Positions 21,742-32,434 of a stretch of DNA of 64,000 nt are shown piece by piece; position 1 is the stretch's first letter, and each line of letters starts with the position of its first letter. The position numbers and the translations under genes are program-made. The DNA comes from Heterohyrax brucei. Taxonomy: Eukaryota; Chordata; Mammalia; Hyracoidea; Procaviidae. The stretch covers positions 64,071,296-64,135,295 of the forward strand of contig CM053142.1 in NCBI GenBank assembly GCA_028571685.1. The letters are read 5' to 3'. The notes below the pieces were generated by a model that was not told the origin of the DNA, ran no database searches, and was given only the letters and a program-made list of their open reading frames with translations.

Positions 21742-22930
21742 TTTTCTCATTATTATGATTGAATGAAAATGTACATACCCATATAAATTAGCATGCCCAC
21801 CTATATGCAGCTCCTACTGCTCTCCCTGCCTGGTGACAGCACACTCTTCCTCTCTGCTCCATACATGTCTTATCCTCTCAATAATCTCCTATCCCCTCCT
21901 CTCCACCCACTCCCCCGCCTCTAGTAAGAGTCATCAGGGTGACATCCTATGGATGCGTAGAACCATAAAGTGCACACATGGTATGGTCACTCCGTGCCAC
22001 CAAGTCCAATCCATTCCTGTCTGAAGAGTTGACCTCCATTATGATTTATGGACAGGGCAGCATCAGGGCCAGGGACCATGCTCCTGGAGGAACTCTGAGG
22101 CCCCTGGACCATCAGTTGCAGTCTTTTGTGGAGATCTGAAGGTGCATCCCTTTTTATTCTTGCATTGCCAGTGAGACTCAACTTTGTGAGCTCCATCATG
22201 GCTATCACTGGTGGTGGACGGGTACATTCCAGTTCTTCCAGTCACAAGTCGATGTAGTCACCTACTCACATGGGTCTCTGTCTTCTGGATTCTCTTTCCC
22301 CCATATCTTTTTGGTCCTTGGTGATCATCCGTTGCTGCTGAGTTGGGACCATTTGCTGTACCCTCAGATGGCAGCTTAATAGCTTTTAAGACCCCAGATG
22401 CCGCTCACCAATGTGAGGTGCAGAGGACTCACTTAGAAAAATGCTAGTTGTGCCAATTGGCCTCAATTTCCTGTGACAGAATGGTCACCAGCTGCCCAAT
22501 CCAGCTACCCTGTCCTTGTTATATTGGATTAAGATAGGAGGAGTAATCGTGCTATGTTGAAGTCCAGTTAATATTGATCATCTTTCTAATGTGTGCTGTC
22601 ACAGATTTCACCCAACCAAATTTCTATCAACTATCTAATCTAAACTCTCCCTTCCTTACTCTCCCTCCCTCCCCACTCTTGCAGCCATTAAAGTCTTGTC
22701 TTCTATGCATGAGTCTGTTTTTAAGTTCTTATCGTAGGGGTTACATACAATATTTGTCCTTTTGTCACTGACTGCTTTCACTCAGCATAATGTCCTCCAA
22801 TTGAAACCAGGTTATGAGATGTTTCCTAAAATTATCATTGTTCTTTATCATTGCATAGTGTTCCACTGAGTATATATACCATAGTTTACCTATGCATTCC
22901 TTTGTTATTGGGCATCTGGGTTGATTCCAT
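21742..22930 (-). mobile_element. 5'-truncated L1 (ORF2 end plus 3' UTR) with long target-site duplication
   Basis: Its high-coordinate part (about 22,700-22,930) is antisense L1 ORF2 end: TTTATCATTGCATAGTGTTCCACTGAGTATATATACC and GGGCATCTGGGTTGATTCCAT. The rest is a 3' UTR also seen at 1-395 and 20,528-21,440. A 21-base direct repeat with one mismatch (21,721-21,741 and 22,931-22,951, CTTTTTTA-AAGAAG core) flanks the whole unit. It defines one retrotransposition event of about 1.19 kb. Confidence 0.85.
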
Positions 22931-23009
22931 CTTTTTTAAAGAAGAATTTTTGATGACAGGAGATTTCCATGTCCTTCGTGTGCTGCCTTCCTGTATTCTT
23001 CCCTCCCAC

Positions 23010-24190
23010 AACTGTTTACTGAGCCTTTACCGTGTGCCTGGCATAACATTGCCCAAAGAATACACAGGGGGACAAGCCAGTGATCCTAAACCTCCTGGAG
23101 CTTACATTCTAGTTGAAAATACAGACAATAATAAATAAATACTTAAAGAAATGACAGGTTGTCTTAAGAGTTGGAAAAGAAGCAAGAAAGACTTGAATAA
23201 GAATGAGCTATCATGTGACCACCTAAGGAGGAACATTCTGGATGAAGGAAACATCAAATGCAAAATAGTGTGGTAGGCTTACAGACTAGCCAGTGAACAA
23301 GAGCAGAGTGAGAAGGGGGCAGTGAGGAAGGCAGAGGCCAGATCACAGTGAATCTTGTAGGTTATAGGAAGCAGTTTGGAATTCATTTTGCATGTGGTGG
23401 GAAACCAGTGCAGAGATTTGAAAAGAACCTTTTTGACTGATGCTGTTGTTAGGTGCCGTTCAGTCAGTTCTGACTCATGGCAACCGCGTGCACAACCGAA
23501 TGAAGCGCTGTCCGGTCTTGCACTGTTTCTATAATCATTTTTACGCTTAAGCCCATCATTGCGGTCACTGTGTCAATCCATCTCATCGAGGGTCTTCCTC
23601 TTTGTCACTGACCCTCCACTCTACCAAGGATGATGTCTTTCTCCAGGGACTGATCCCTTCTGACAACATGTCCAAAGTTTGTAGGACACAACCTCGCCGT
23701 CTTTGCTTCCAAGGAGCACTCTGGTTGTACTTCATCCAGAATAGATCTGTTTGTTCTTTTGGCGTCCATGGTACCGTCAGTATTCTTCTCCAACATCACA
23801 ATTCAAAAGCATCAATTCTTCTGTCTTCCTCATTCCTTTTCCAGATTTTGCATGCCTATGATGCAACTGAAAATACCATGACTTGGGTCAGGCACACCTT
23901 AGTCTTCAAGGTGGCATCTTTACTTTTCAGTACTTTAAAGAGGTCTTTTGCAGCATATTTTCCCAATGCAATACGTCTTTTGATTTCTTGCCCACTGCTG
24001 GCTGTAGAGAATGGGTTTTAGAATGGCAAGAGTGTCAGGTTGAGTGACAAGGAGGTTGTAGCGGTAGAGACGGAGAGAAGTGGATGGACTGCAGGTAAAA
24101 ACTGACATTAGTAATGACATAACTGGCGGATAGGTTTGATGTGGGGCACAAGGGAGAAGAAAGTGCCACCATTGGCTCTTGGGTTCCCTA
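23010..24190 (-). repeat. L2 LINE relic, split by an RTE insertion
   Basis: TTACTGAGCCTTTACCGTGTGCCTGGCA, CCTGGAGCTTACATTCTAGTTG, ACAATAATAAATAAATA, CCAGATCACAGTGAATCTTGTAGG and GGGAAACCAGTGCAGAG lie on the left side. TGGCAAGAGTGTCAGG and following lie on the right. They are the reverse complement of L2 3' sequence. The RTE fragment 23,441-24,008 interrupts it. Confidence 0.65.
23441..24008 (-). mobile_element. RTE/BovB-like LINE 3' end, inserted in L2
   Basis: It begins TGCTGTTGTTAGGTGCCGTTCAGTCAGTTCTGACTCATGGC (antisense 3' end). On the minus strand it encodes LDEVQPECSLEAKTARLC and FGHVVRRDQSLEKDIILG, matching the C-terminus of RTE ORF2 (residue order GH-V-RRD-SLEK). It is cut at the 5' side near 24,008. 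Confidence 0.85.
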
Positions 24191-24683
24191 AGGCTTGAGC
24201 ATCAGCATTTCGGTGCTGGGCCTGCTACCTGCAAGATGCCTGTGAGGCTTGCAAACAGTGATTACAAGTAGGACATGATGCATGGTCCGAAGTGCAGAGA
24301 CAGGGCTCCCGACTTCTTTCTGATGATCAACAGTCAGGTGGAACCATTTCTCAGAATACTTGGAGCTCCTGCCAGATGCCCAGTGCCAGTTTTATGCTTA
24401 ATAAGTGATTATGGAAAGAAAGCAAGATGGTTGTGTGAATGCCTTACACAGAGAAGCTTATTGGTAACCCCTGTTGTCACATACCTTGGGGTGGGGAATG
24501 GGCTCAGGCCACATTAAACGTAACATTTCGGTGTTGCTAGAGAAACTGTTATCCCTGGAAGTGGGACGTATTTAACCTTGGCGATCCTTGATGCCAAAAG
24601 AGGAGCTTTTTCCACCGGGCAAAGCTGGGTGCTGCACAGAACAAGTGGTATTACTGTGTTGTTGTGCCTCTGGGTGCTCATCT

Positions 24684-25737
24684 CTGTGAAAATACAGTTT
24701 CGCTTAAAAATATCTCTTGGAAAATAGTTTGGCAGTTTCTCAAAAATTTAAGCATAGACTTACCATCTGATCCAGCAATTCCTCCCCTGAACACAGACAC
24801 TTGTACATGAATGTTTGTTACTGCACTGCTGTCAATTGCCAGAAGGCGGAAATAGCCTAAATGTCTATTCACAGGTGAAGGAATAAACAAAATGAGGTAC
24901 ACACATACAATGGAATATTATTCAGCCATAAAGAGAAGTTCTGATGTGTGCTCTGTAATGTGGGTGAGCCTTGAAAACATTGTGCTGAGTGAAATAAGCA
25001 GTCATAAAAGGACAACTGTTGTGTGATCCCACTTACATGAAATAGCTAGAATAGGCAAGTGTCCTAGTCACCGGGTACTGCTCTAACGGAAAATACCATG
25101 AGTGGAAGGTTTCATGAAGAGAAGCTTTTATTGTCACAGTCCAGTAAGCCACAAATCAATTAACAAGATACAAGCCCATTCAGTATGAGAATTTATCACA
25201 GTCCAGTAAGCTGAGTCCACATCCAGTGAGAGCATCTCGGCACAGGAACCTCGGGTCCAAAGGACGTGCTCTGCTCTCGGTGCTTCTCTCTCGGTGGTAT
25301 GAGGTTCCCAACTTCCTCAGCTCACTTCTCTCCCTTACATTCCACAAGTCTGAGTCCTGCCTCACTTACACAACTGCAAACCATTCTCCATCATCAATAT
25401 CACAGAGGCAGGATACACAGCACACGGGAGGAAGGGTGCCATACTGGAACTGCAAACCAAGTCAAATCAACACATACATTTTGGGGGTTGGGGACACAAT
25501 TCAATCCATGACAGCAAGTATATAGAGACCAGGTTATTAGTGGTTACCAGGGGTGAGTAGGAGGAGGGGGAGGAGGAAGGCAGACTCATCTTCAGGAAAC
25601 ACTGACCATTTGTTAAGGGTAGTGGAAATGTCTAGAAATGGATAACAGTAATGGTTGAACAACATGATAAAAATGTTAAAGTCACTGAATTGTACATGTA
25701 AGAAATGTTAACATGGCAAATGTTTTTACTTCAAAAA
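24684..25737 (+). mobile_element. L1 3' end relic, split by an LTR
   Basis: GGAAAATAGTTTGGCAGTTTCTCAAAAATTTAAGC, ACCATCTGATCCAGCAATTCC, ACAATGGAATATTATTCAGCCATAAAG and TGAGTGAAATAAGCAGTCATAAAAGGAC are standard L1 ORF2-end landmarks (about 24,684-25,054). After the LTR the L1 3' UTR continues, ending near GAAATGTTAACATGGCAAATG and an A-rich tail. Older than the LTR it contains. Confidence 0.85.
25060..25513 (-). mobile_element. MaLR-type solo LTR fossil inserted in L1
   Basis: The minus strand begins TGTCATGGATTGAATTGTGT, the typical MLT/MaLR opening, and ends with a CA. Five-base duplications GCAAG lie at 25,055-25,059 and 25,514-25,518. At 454 bp this fits a single LTR with no internal region. 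L1 sequence resumes exactly after it. Confidence 0.8.
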
Positions 25738-25806
25738 AATCGCCTCTTGGATTCAGGGAAGCTTTCTATGTAGGAGGCACTGCAGGACATGCAAAATAAA
25801 CAAGAC

Positions 25807-25858
25807 ACGGGTCACTATGAGTTAGAATTGACTCAGTGGCAGCGGCCCTATTGTTAAG
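25807..25858 (+). repeat. AfroSINE tail fragment
   Basis: GGGTCACTATGAGTTAGAATTGACTCAGTGGCAGCGG is the 3' tail only. Confidence 0.65.
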
Positions 25859-25859
25859 G

Positions 25860-26455
25860 ACTTGGGGAGACCAGCAAGGAATGGAAGTCTACAAGGCAGA
25901 AGGTGTGAGGTGCTATGAAGACAATGTGAGGTGCTCCTAGTGGGGCGGAAGTGGAGGGGTGGGAGAGCAGAGACCATAGACCCTTCCTGGACGTGCCGGG
26001 CCTTGCTGAGTGATAGTGGACAGAGGAAAGGGTACAGCTGGTGTGGGGAGAGCTAGAGGAGATGCCTAGGGACCGCAGGACGTGGGGAATATTTGTAGAG
26101 GGAGGAGTACTCTGGACTGTAGGGTTAGCGGCAAACTAACGTTGAAGGGTGAGTCTATGAAAGGTCTCAAACCAGAAGTTCAAACAATGTCCTGTGGACT
26201 ATAGTAGCGCTCTGGGTTCTTGAAGAGAGGCCTGCTGTGCTTGTGGTGGAGTGTTTAGATTGTTGGTGGTGACAGATTGGTGTTTAGATTGTTGGTGGTG
26301 AGGAGGTGGGGTGACCACCAAAGATGGCTTCCCAGAGTTCTGGCCAAAGGGATGAGACTTGGAACTGGGCAGTGGGAATGGAGAGGAAGAGGTGGATGAG
26401 GGTGATTTGCAGGGGATATGGCCAAAGGATCTGGAGATGGATGAGAAGTATAGGG
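25860..26455. other. Unique intronic sequence with a 29-bp tandem duplication
   Basis: TGTTTAGATTGTTGGTGGTGA occurs twice in direct succession (about 26,253-26,303). No exon or repeat family otherwise recognised. Confidence 0.5.
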
Positions 26456-26469
26456 TAATGTTTGACGAT

Positions 26470-26730
26470 AGTGGTACTTAAGGAGTGTTTACTCCGTGTT
26501 AGGCTGTGTTCCTGTTTTAAGAGCTTTAGAAACTGTATCCTCTTTAACCTTCATAACAATGTTTTGTGGTGGGTGCTAGGTGTGTTTTTTGGGAAACAGC
26601 ATTATCGTCTTCATTTTACAGATGAAGATTTAGAGTCACAGAGGTCAGCTTGCCCAAGGTTGCACATCTAATAAAGGGGAGAGTTGAGATTCACCAGCAA
26701 GGCATCTGCTCTAGAGGCTGTGCTCTTAAG
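26470..26730 (+). repeat. Ancient MIR/L2-type fragment
   Basis: TTCATTTTACAGATGAAGATTTAGAGTCACAGAGGTCAGCTTGCCCAAGG, preceded by AGGAGTGTTTACTCCGTGTTAGGCTG, follows the usual order of this ancient repeat tract. Confidence 0.55.
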
Positions 26731-26734
26731 CTCT

Positions 26735-28320
26735 GGCCACAGATGCAAATTTCTACTGTTGGGTGGTGGGATAGATGGGGCAACAAGTCCCCAACACAGA
26801 GGATGTGGGTAGATAAGCCAGCTTTGCAGACACTAAGACAGACACTGCTGATGGAGAGGACTTTGTTCTAGGTGCGTGTGGAACCATGGCAGGGGAATCC
26901 TGACTTTTTGTGCAGGTGAAAGGTCTTGGGCACTTTGTAACTTGAGAAGGAATGGGGGCATCCTGTGTGGGGAGCTGAGATGGCCATCCTTTCGATGAAC
27001 TGGGGCAGGAAAACCAAAGATGTCTGCAGGTATATGCCTGCAAGCACCTGGTGCAGGTGCCAAGATTCTCATTCATGTCTTGAGTTTCCAGTATCCACCA
27101 TGTCATGGCAACATACGAAGGTCACATTGTTTTGTGTGACGGTTAAGACCATTGACATGCACTTATGCCCCCTCCCACAGGGGTGGTTTGGCACCATTCT
27201 GATCTCCTGGACTCTGCTGGCTCAGTGTCACCCTTTCCTGGACCTCGGTAACCCACTTTCTGCAGAAGGTGCAGATTCTAGACTACTTTGGAGGTTTGTT
27301 TTTTCATAAAAGAGGTCAGTTTTCCTGAAACAAAGCCAGACTCTGGCTTCCCTGAGCAGCTGGTGCCAGGAACCTTAAAGATTCCATCTCCAAGTAAAAT
27401 CTTTTAAAAGACTTAAACACACACACACACACACACACACACATTTTTTTTTCTTTTTAGTAACTTGTATTCCAGAGATGCAAAGCTGCTGAGTAGGTGG
27501 GAGTGGCATCTTACTTTATTGATTAGAATGTATCTATTTTGTGGGCTCCCTGGAGGCAGCACCCTAAATCCCTCTGCTTACAATGTTATTTCTTCTGACT
27601 CCTGTGCCAGCCTGTGTCTCAAGAAACACTCTTTAGAGAGCTTCAGGGAAGTATCCAGCCGCAAAGTGCAGACGTCTGCATTCTGCTGTGTCCTCCTCGT
27701 CTCTCTCTCTCTCTCTCTCATTTTTCTGTTGAATAAGCAAAAGCAAGAGCAAATTTATTCCTGGGATCTCATATGAAAATGTGTAGTAATTGTTTCTTTT
27801 TGCTATTGTCAATATGTTTCTGTTCCGTTCATTGAACTTTGTTCCAAGCTTCTGCCAGCTCACAATTTAACAGGGAGATTATTTCCCCTGTTTCCCTTTC
27901 ATAAGACAGTGTTAGGTGTTATTTTACCCCTCTCGGTCTTAGTGGAGGAAGCGCTTATCTTTCTCATGGGGAGAGAAGGGGAATCCTCTTGCGATCTGCT
28001 TTAGCGCCTTCGCTGATCCCCCTCTGAGCCATCCTGTAGTCTTTACTTGATCAAGAGCCGTGTATGGGGATGGAAAGCACCAGAACTCAGAAGTGATCAA
28101 TTCTGATTTATATCCAGGTTGAGGTATCATTAGCAGTCTTGATTTAATGTCGCTGTGGCCTGAAACTCTGCCATCTCCTGCCTGTTGGTGTATATGTAAA
28201 TGGTGAGTTCCTGAGGTAGGATGGTGCAGTGACCCAGACCGGTCTCCTGACAGTGGGTCGCCGAGTAGCTCGCTTCTCTGAGCCTCCATTTCTTTGACTG
28301 GGGGATTGGGATTATGATGT
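26735..28320. other. Mostly unique intronic sequence with simple repeats
   Basis: It contains a CA microsatellite (about 27,417-27,443) followed by a T-rich run, and a CT microsatellite (about 27,700-27,720). The block 27,720-27,960 is AT-rich, non-repetitive and might be a conserved non-coding element. No exon was recognised. Confidence 0.45.
27417..27443. repeat. (CA)n microsatellite
   Basis: About 13 uninterrupted CA units followed by a T-rich run. Confidence 0.95.
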
Positions 28321-28321
28321 T

Positions 28322-28460
28322 GGAAACCCTGATGGCATAGTGGTTAAGTGCTGTGGCTACTAACCAAAAGGCTGGCAGTTTGACTCTGTGGGGCAGTTCT
28401 CCTCCGTCCTGTAGGGTTGCTGTGAGTTGGAATGGTCTTGACAGCAGTGGGTTTGGGTCT
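28322..28460 (+). mobile_element. AfroSINE
   Basis: GGAAACCCTGATGGCATAGTGGTTAAGTGCTGTGGCTACTAACCAAAAGGCTGGCAG, then GTTGCTGTGAGTTGGAATGGTC and GCAGTGGGTTTGGG. The segment between box B and the tail is shortened. Confidence 0.9.
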
Positions 28461-28584
28461 CCTCACAAGGGGGTCAGGAGTGAGTTTTAGAAGTTCTTAG
28501 GCTCAGCTCAGAGACTGGGTAGGCATTGTTTCCTTTCTAGAGAGGAGTTTGGCTACCTTTAGAGAGTCAGGGGAGTCCAATTCT

Positions 28585-28705
28585 GTGGACAAGTCACTTA
28601 GCCGTGGAAGCCTTGATTGCTCCATCTGTGAAATGGACTTAACAGTAATTGTTTTACCTAACTTAGATAGTTCTGGTGAGGATTAATTAGAAATGAAATC
28701 ATAGT
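28585..28705 (+). repeat. MIR element
   Basis: GTGGACAAGTCACTTAGCCGTGGAAGCCTTGATTGCTCCATCTGTGAAATGGACTTAACAGTAATTG follows the MIR core and flank. Confidence 0.75.
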
Positions 28706-28808
28706 ATCTTAGATCTGGAGAGGGCTTTGGATGCTATTAAGTTCAGTCTTTTGTTTGATAGATGAGGAAACCGAGGCTCAGAGAAAGGATTTGACTTGCC
28801 TAAATTTT
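28706..28808 (+). repeat. Ancient repeat fragment
   Basis: GATCTGGAGAGGGCTTTGGATGCTATTAAGTTCAG and GATGAGGAAACCGAGGCTCAGAGAAAGG are of the type found in old MIR-like mammalian repeats. Family not resolved. Confidence 0.4.
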
Positions 28809-28862
28809 GGTCACTGTGAATTGGATTGACTCAACAGCATTGGGTTTTGATTTTTTTTTTGG
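28809..28862 (+). repeat. AfroSINE tail fragment
   Basis: GGTCACTGTGAATTGGATTGACTCAACAGCATTGGG with a T-rich end. Confidence 0.7.
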
Positions 28863-28864
28863 TT

Positions 28865-30250
28865 GTCAGCACTTAGTATGCTGTGCTGCTTTGGGGTTCA
28901 TCATACCTATTCATCCAAAGACTTCCACACCCCTCTGTCTATTAATTCTTAAACATATGTGGAGACGTGCCTTTCTCTGTGTGTGGTGGTGGACGGGCAG
29001 ATGGCCCTTTTCCTGCCATATGCTCCGGCATGTTGGGAGCATCAGGGATGAAGGAGGTTGTGTAACATTGCACTGGGGAAGTCACTCCTGTTGCTGAGCA
29101 GAAGCTCGCTTCGCTTCAGGGCTCCTACCTTCCTCTTTCACCTCAGCTTGCTCAGTGTTTCGCTTTTGGCAGACAAGGCCCTTGCTGTGTCCGGCATCAT
29201 GCTTCATGCAGGAATGGGCACAGAGAGGTCTGAAGCGAGTCTTGTGCCCTGTGCAGCATCTGTAGGCCGGGGCATGCGTCCGGCGAAGGTCAGCACTCAC
29301 GTGGTGTGCAGTGTGGGAAGGCTGTGTGTGATGCAGCCAGTCAGCCGCTGCAGTGTGAGGTGAGGGCTGAGGGAGGTCAGCAGGCTGGGTGGTTTCAAGG
29401 CCCTGAATGGGATAGAGAAAGATGACAGAAGGGGAGAGGATGGCTTTTCATGTGGGGGAAATGCTGAGAGCCAAGTGAGGAGGCAGGGGTGTGTGAGGTG
29501 CACTTGGGGGAACTGAGGGTTCCTGCTGAGGAGTAGTGGCAGTTCTGTAAGAACAGCCTGTTTATTTTTTGAGGAGGTTTATAGTGTTAGTAATTGGGCA
29601 GGCAAGTGTCTGATTGACTTAGCTTGCACTAGCTGCTGTTGGGATCATTAATTTGGTGCAGAGTGTTGCTGAGCCTGCCTTTATCGGTCACAGTGATACT
29701 TGGCTAACTGATGTGGGGATGTCAGTGTGCCAGAGGTGTTGTGGCAGCTTCCTCAGTCTCCTGCCTCTGAGAACCTGGGCTGGGAAGGACACTTGGGGTA
29801 CTGACTTTGGGTTTGCTTCAGCCCCTGCTGAGTCGCAGAGCAACTCCTTGCCCACCCGCCTGCCCGCCTCAGCCCGCCTCCTCTCGAGCTGGCTTTCCGC
29901 TTATCTTAATTTATTGATGAAAACTTGTTTTACGGTCCAGAGCACAGACGGCAGCAGCTCCCTGCCAAAAGAAAGCGTGCTCGCAAATCGGGAAAGCAAG
30001 CCGCCTCCCGGAGATGGGTGGCTGGGGAATCAGGAGACGGCAGAGTGAGTAAAGCATGTCTGGGCCGATGCGGACTGCATGGTCTGGATTGATGAAGCTC
30101 GAGGCCAGCAAGGCCGGCCACCATGGGTGTGTGGGCTGGGGACACAAGGGACCTCTCAGCCTCTCTCCACCACTAGCTCCCATCATACGGGCCGTTCTAC
30201 CTGGTCTCATAACCTGCATGAATGACAACTCCAGGCCATAAATACTGATA
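28865..30250. other. Unique intronic block, candidate conserved non-coding element at 29,810-30,060
   Basis: No repeat was seen. The part at 29,810-30,060 is GC-rich with several CpGs, then abruptly AT-rich (CTTATCTTAATTTATTGATG). It has an open + frame of 131 codons (29,653-30,048) ending just before a GT-rich junction (GAGTGAGTAAAG). No recognisable protein domain was found, so I do not call it an exon. Confidence 0.35.
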
Positions 30251-30254
30251 ATGG

Positions 30255-30450
30255 CTTCCATTTATAGCTGTGTACAAGGCACCATGCTAGGAAGTTTATT
30301 TTCATGAATCTCATTTAATTTCCTTCTACAGCTCTATGTGGTGGGTACCATTAATCCCTCCTTTAAAAAAGGGAGGAGAGGCCGCAGAGGAAGGCATTTT
30401 CCAAGGTTCTCCCAGCTGGTAAATGAGAGAACTAGTTTAAAGCTGGTCTA
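30255..30450 (+). repeat. Ancient MIR-type fragment
   Basis: TGTGTACAAGGCACCATGCTAGGAAGTTTATTTTCATGAATCTCATTTAATTTCC followed by a threshold tract ending CCCAGCTGGTAAATGAG. Confidence 0.55.
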
Positions 30451-30603
30451 CTGGTTCCAAGGCCAAATTAGCCCATGGCCTTCCGTGACCTGGACACCCC
30501 AATACTGGTTCATGTTCTTTTATATTATAGCCACTTTTTAGCCTGGATTTGTTGGTCCAGCTAGATTGGATGTCCCAAGGTAGGAACCTCATTTTTCTTT
30601 TCT

Positions 30604-30705
30604 TGATGTTGTTCTAAACTGTGATCTTCATCAGCAAGTGCTTCAAGTCCTCTTCAGTTCTAGCAGTCAAGGTTGTGTCAATGTTGCCTACAATGTTATG
30701 TCACA
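30604..30705 (-). mobile_element. RTE/BovB-like LINE fragment
   Basis: GTGATCTTCATCAGCAAGTGCTTCAAGTCCTCTTCAGTTC and GCAGTCAAGGTTGTGTCA repeat the same region as 5,990-6,065 and 31,620-31,680 of the longer antisense copies. Confidence 0.75.
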
Positions 30706-30918
30706 GGCACAGTGCTGGGCTCACTGCAGATGCTCCTGAGGCACCTGGTGAGTCTCTGATCCACTTAAGGAGCTAATGAGCAGGTGACCAGCCAGGCTTC
30801 CCTTGTCTTTTCTTTCTGAAAAGCAGAAAGCCTTAGGGGTTGTTTCAGAGAGATCCTCTGAGACTCAGTGTCCTTGACTATAAAATGACGATATATATAA
30901 TGTCACTGCTTATCACAC

Positions 30919-32432
30919 TGTTGTTGTTGTCGTCAGTTTGGTTCTAACCCCTAGTGGCCTTGTGTGTAACAGAATGAAACAATGCCCAGTCCTGCAGCCT
31001 CCTGACAGTCATCGCTGTGTTTGAGCCCGTCAGTGCGTTCACTGGGTCAGTCTGTCTCTGTAAGGGTCTTCCTTTCTTTTGCTGACCCTCTGCTTTATGA
31101 TGAACCATGATGATGATGAACCATGATGTCGTTCTCCGGGGACTGATCCCTGCTGATAACATACCCAAAGTTCGTAAGACAAAGACTCACATCCTCCTTT
31201 CTATGGAGTAGTCTGGCTGTATTTCTTCCAAGACAAATTTGTTCGTTCTTCTCTCAGTCCGTATATTCAGTATCCTTCACCAACACCCAAATTCAGAGGC
31301 ATCAGTTCTTCTTCAGGCTTCCTTATTCACTGTCCAGCTTTCACATGTATATGAGCAATTGAATATACCATGGCTTGGATCAGACGTACCTTAGTCCTCG
31401 AAGTGATAGCTTTGCTGTTTAGCAGTTTAAAGCGGACTTTTGCAGCAAATTTGCCTAGTACATCATTTGATTTCTTGACGGCTACTTCCATTGGTATTGA
31501 TTGTGAATTAAATTAAAATCAAATCCTTGACAACTTCAATATTTTCTGTTTATCGTGATGCTTATTGGTCCTGTTGGGAGGATTTTTGTTTATGTTGAGG
31601 TGTAATCCATACTGAAAGTCGTGATCTGTGATCTTCATCAATAAGCGTTCTAAGTCCACTTCACTTTTAGCAAGCATGAACCTTTCTCCAATCCTGTGCT
31701 GAGGTCTTCTTTATATAGTCCAGCCTTTTGCATTACTTGTTCAACATACAGATTGAGTAAGTATGATGAAGGATATAACCGTGACGCACGTCATTCTTGA
31801 TTTCTAACCATGCGGTATCCTTCTGTTTGAATGACTACCTCTTGGTCTGTATACAGGTTCCATAGGAGCACAATTAAATCTTCTGGAATTCCCATTCTTC
31901 ACAACGTTATCCATAATTATCCACACAGTAGAATGCCTTTGCACATTCAGTAAAACACAGGTAAACATCTTTCTGTTATTTTCTGCTTTCAGCCAAGATC
32001 CATCTGGCATCAGCAATGCTATAACTTACTCCCTATCCTTTTCTGAGTCTGGCTTGAATTTCTGGCATTTCATTGTTGATGTATTGCTGCAACCATTTTT
32101 GAATAATCTTCAGCAAAACTTTACTTGCATGTGATATCAATGATCTTGTTTGATAATTTCTGCATTCTTTTGGATCACCGTTCTTTGGAACAGGCATAAG
32201 TATGGATCTCTTGCGGTCAGTTAGCTGGGTAGCTATCTTCCAAATTTCTTGACATAAATGACTAAGCACTTCCAGTGTTGCATCCATTTTCAGAAACATC
32301 TCGATTGGTGTTCCATCAATTCCTGGAGTGCTGTTTTTCATCAGTGGCTTCAGTGCACCTTGGACTTCTCCCTTCAGTATCATCTGTTCTTGGTCATATG
32401 CTGCCTCCTGAAATGGATTAGCACTGATCAAA
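30919..32432 (-). mobile_element. RTE/BovB-like LINE, longest copy, reverse transcriptase to 3' end
   Basis: This is the best preserved RTE. On the minus strand 32,431-32,033 stays open for 132 codons and gives the reverse-transcriptase fingers region (STPGIDGTPIEMFLK, LCQEIWKIATQ, SILMPVPKNGDP, SHASKVLLKIIQ). This has the same order as BovB (APGIDG...KRS-IPIPKKG...SHASKVMLKILQ). Downstream stretches correspond to the catalytic and C-terminal parts. The 3' end lies at 30,919 (antisense TTGTTGTTGTCGTCAG). The endonuclease half is missing. Stops elsewhere show it is inactive. Confidence 0.9.
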
Positions 32433-32434
32433 TC

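Noticed and set aside
23602-24021. 139-codon + strand frame as a host gene
   Set aside because: It is the antisense of the RTE fragment.
26884-26920. ATGGCAGGGG start as the missing TSPAN9 first exon
   Set aside because: The codons that follow do not encode the CLCCLKYMM-type sequence and no phase-0 donor is placed correctly.
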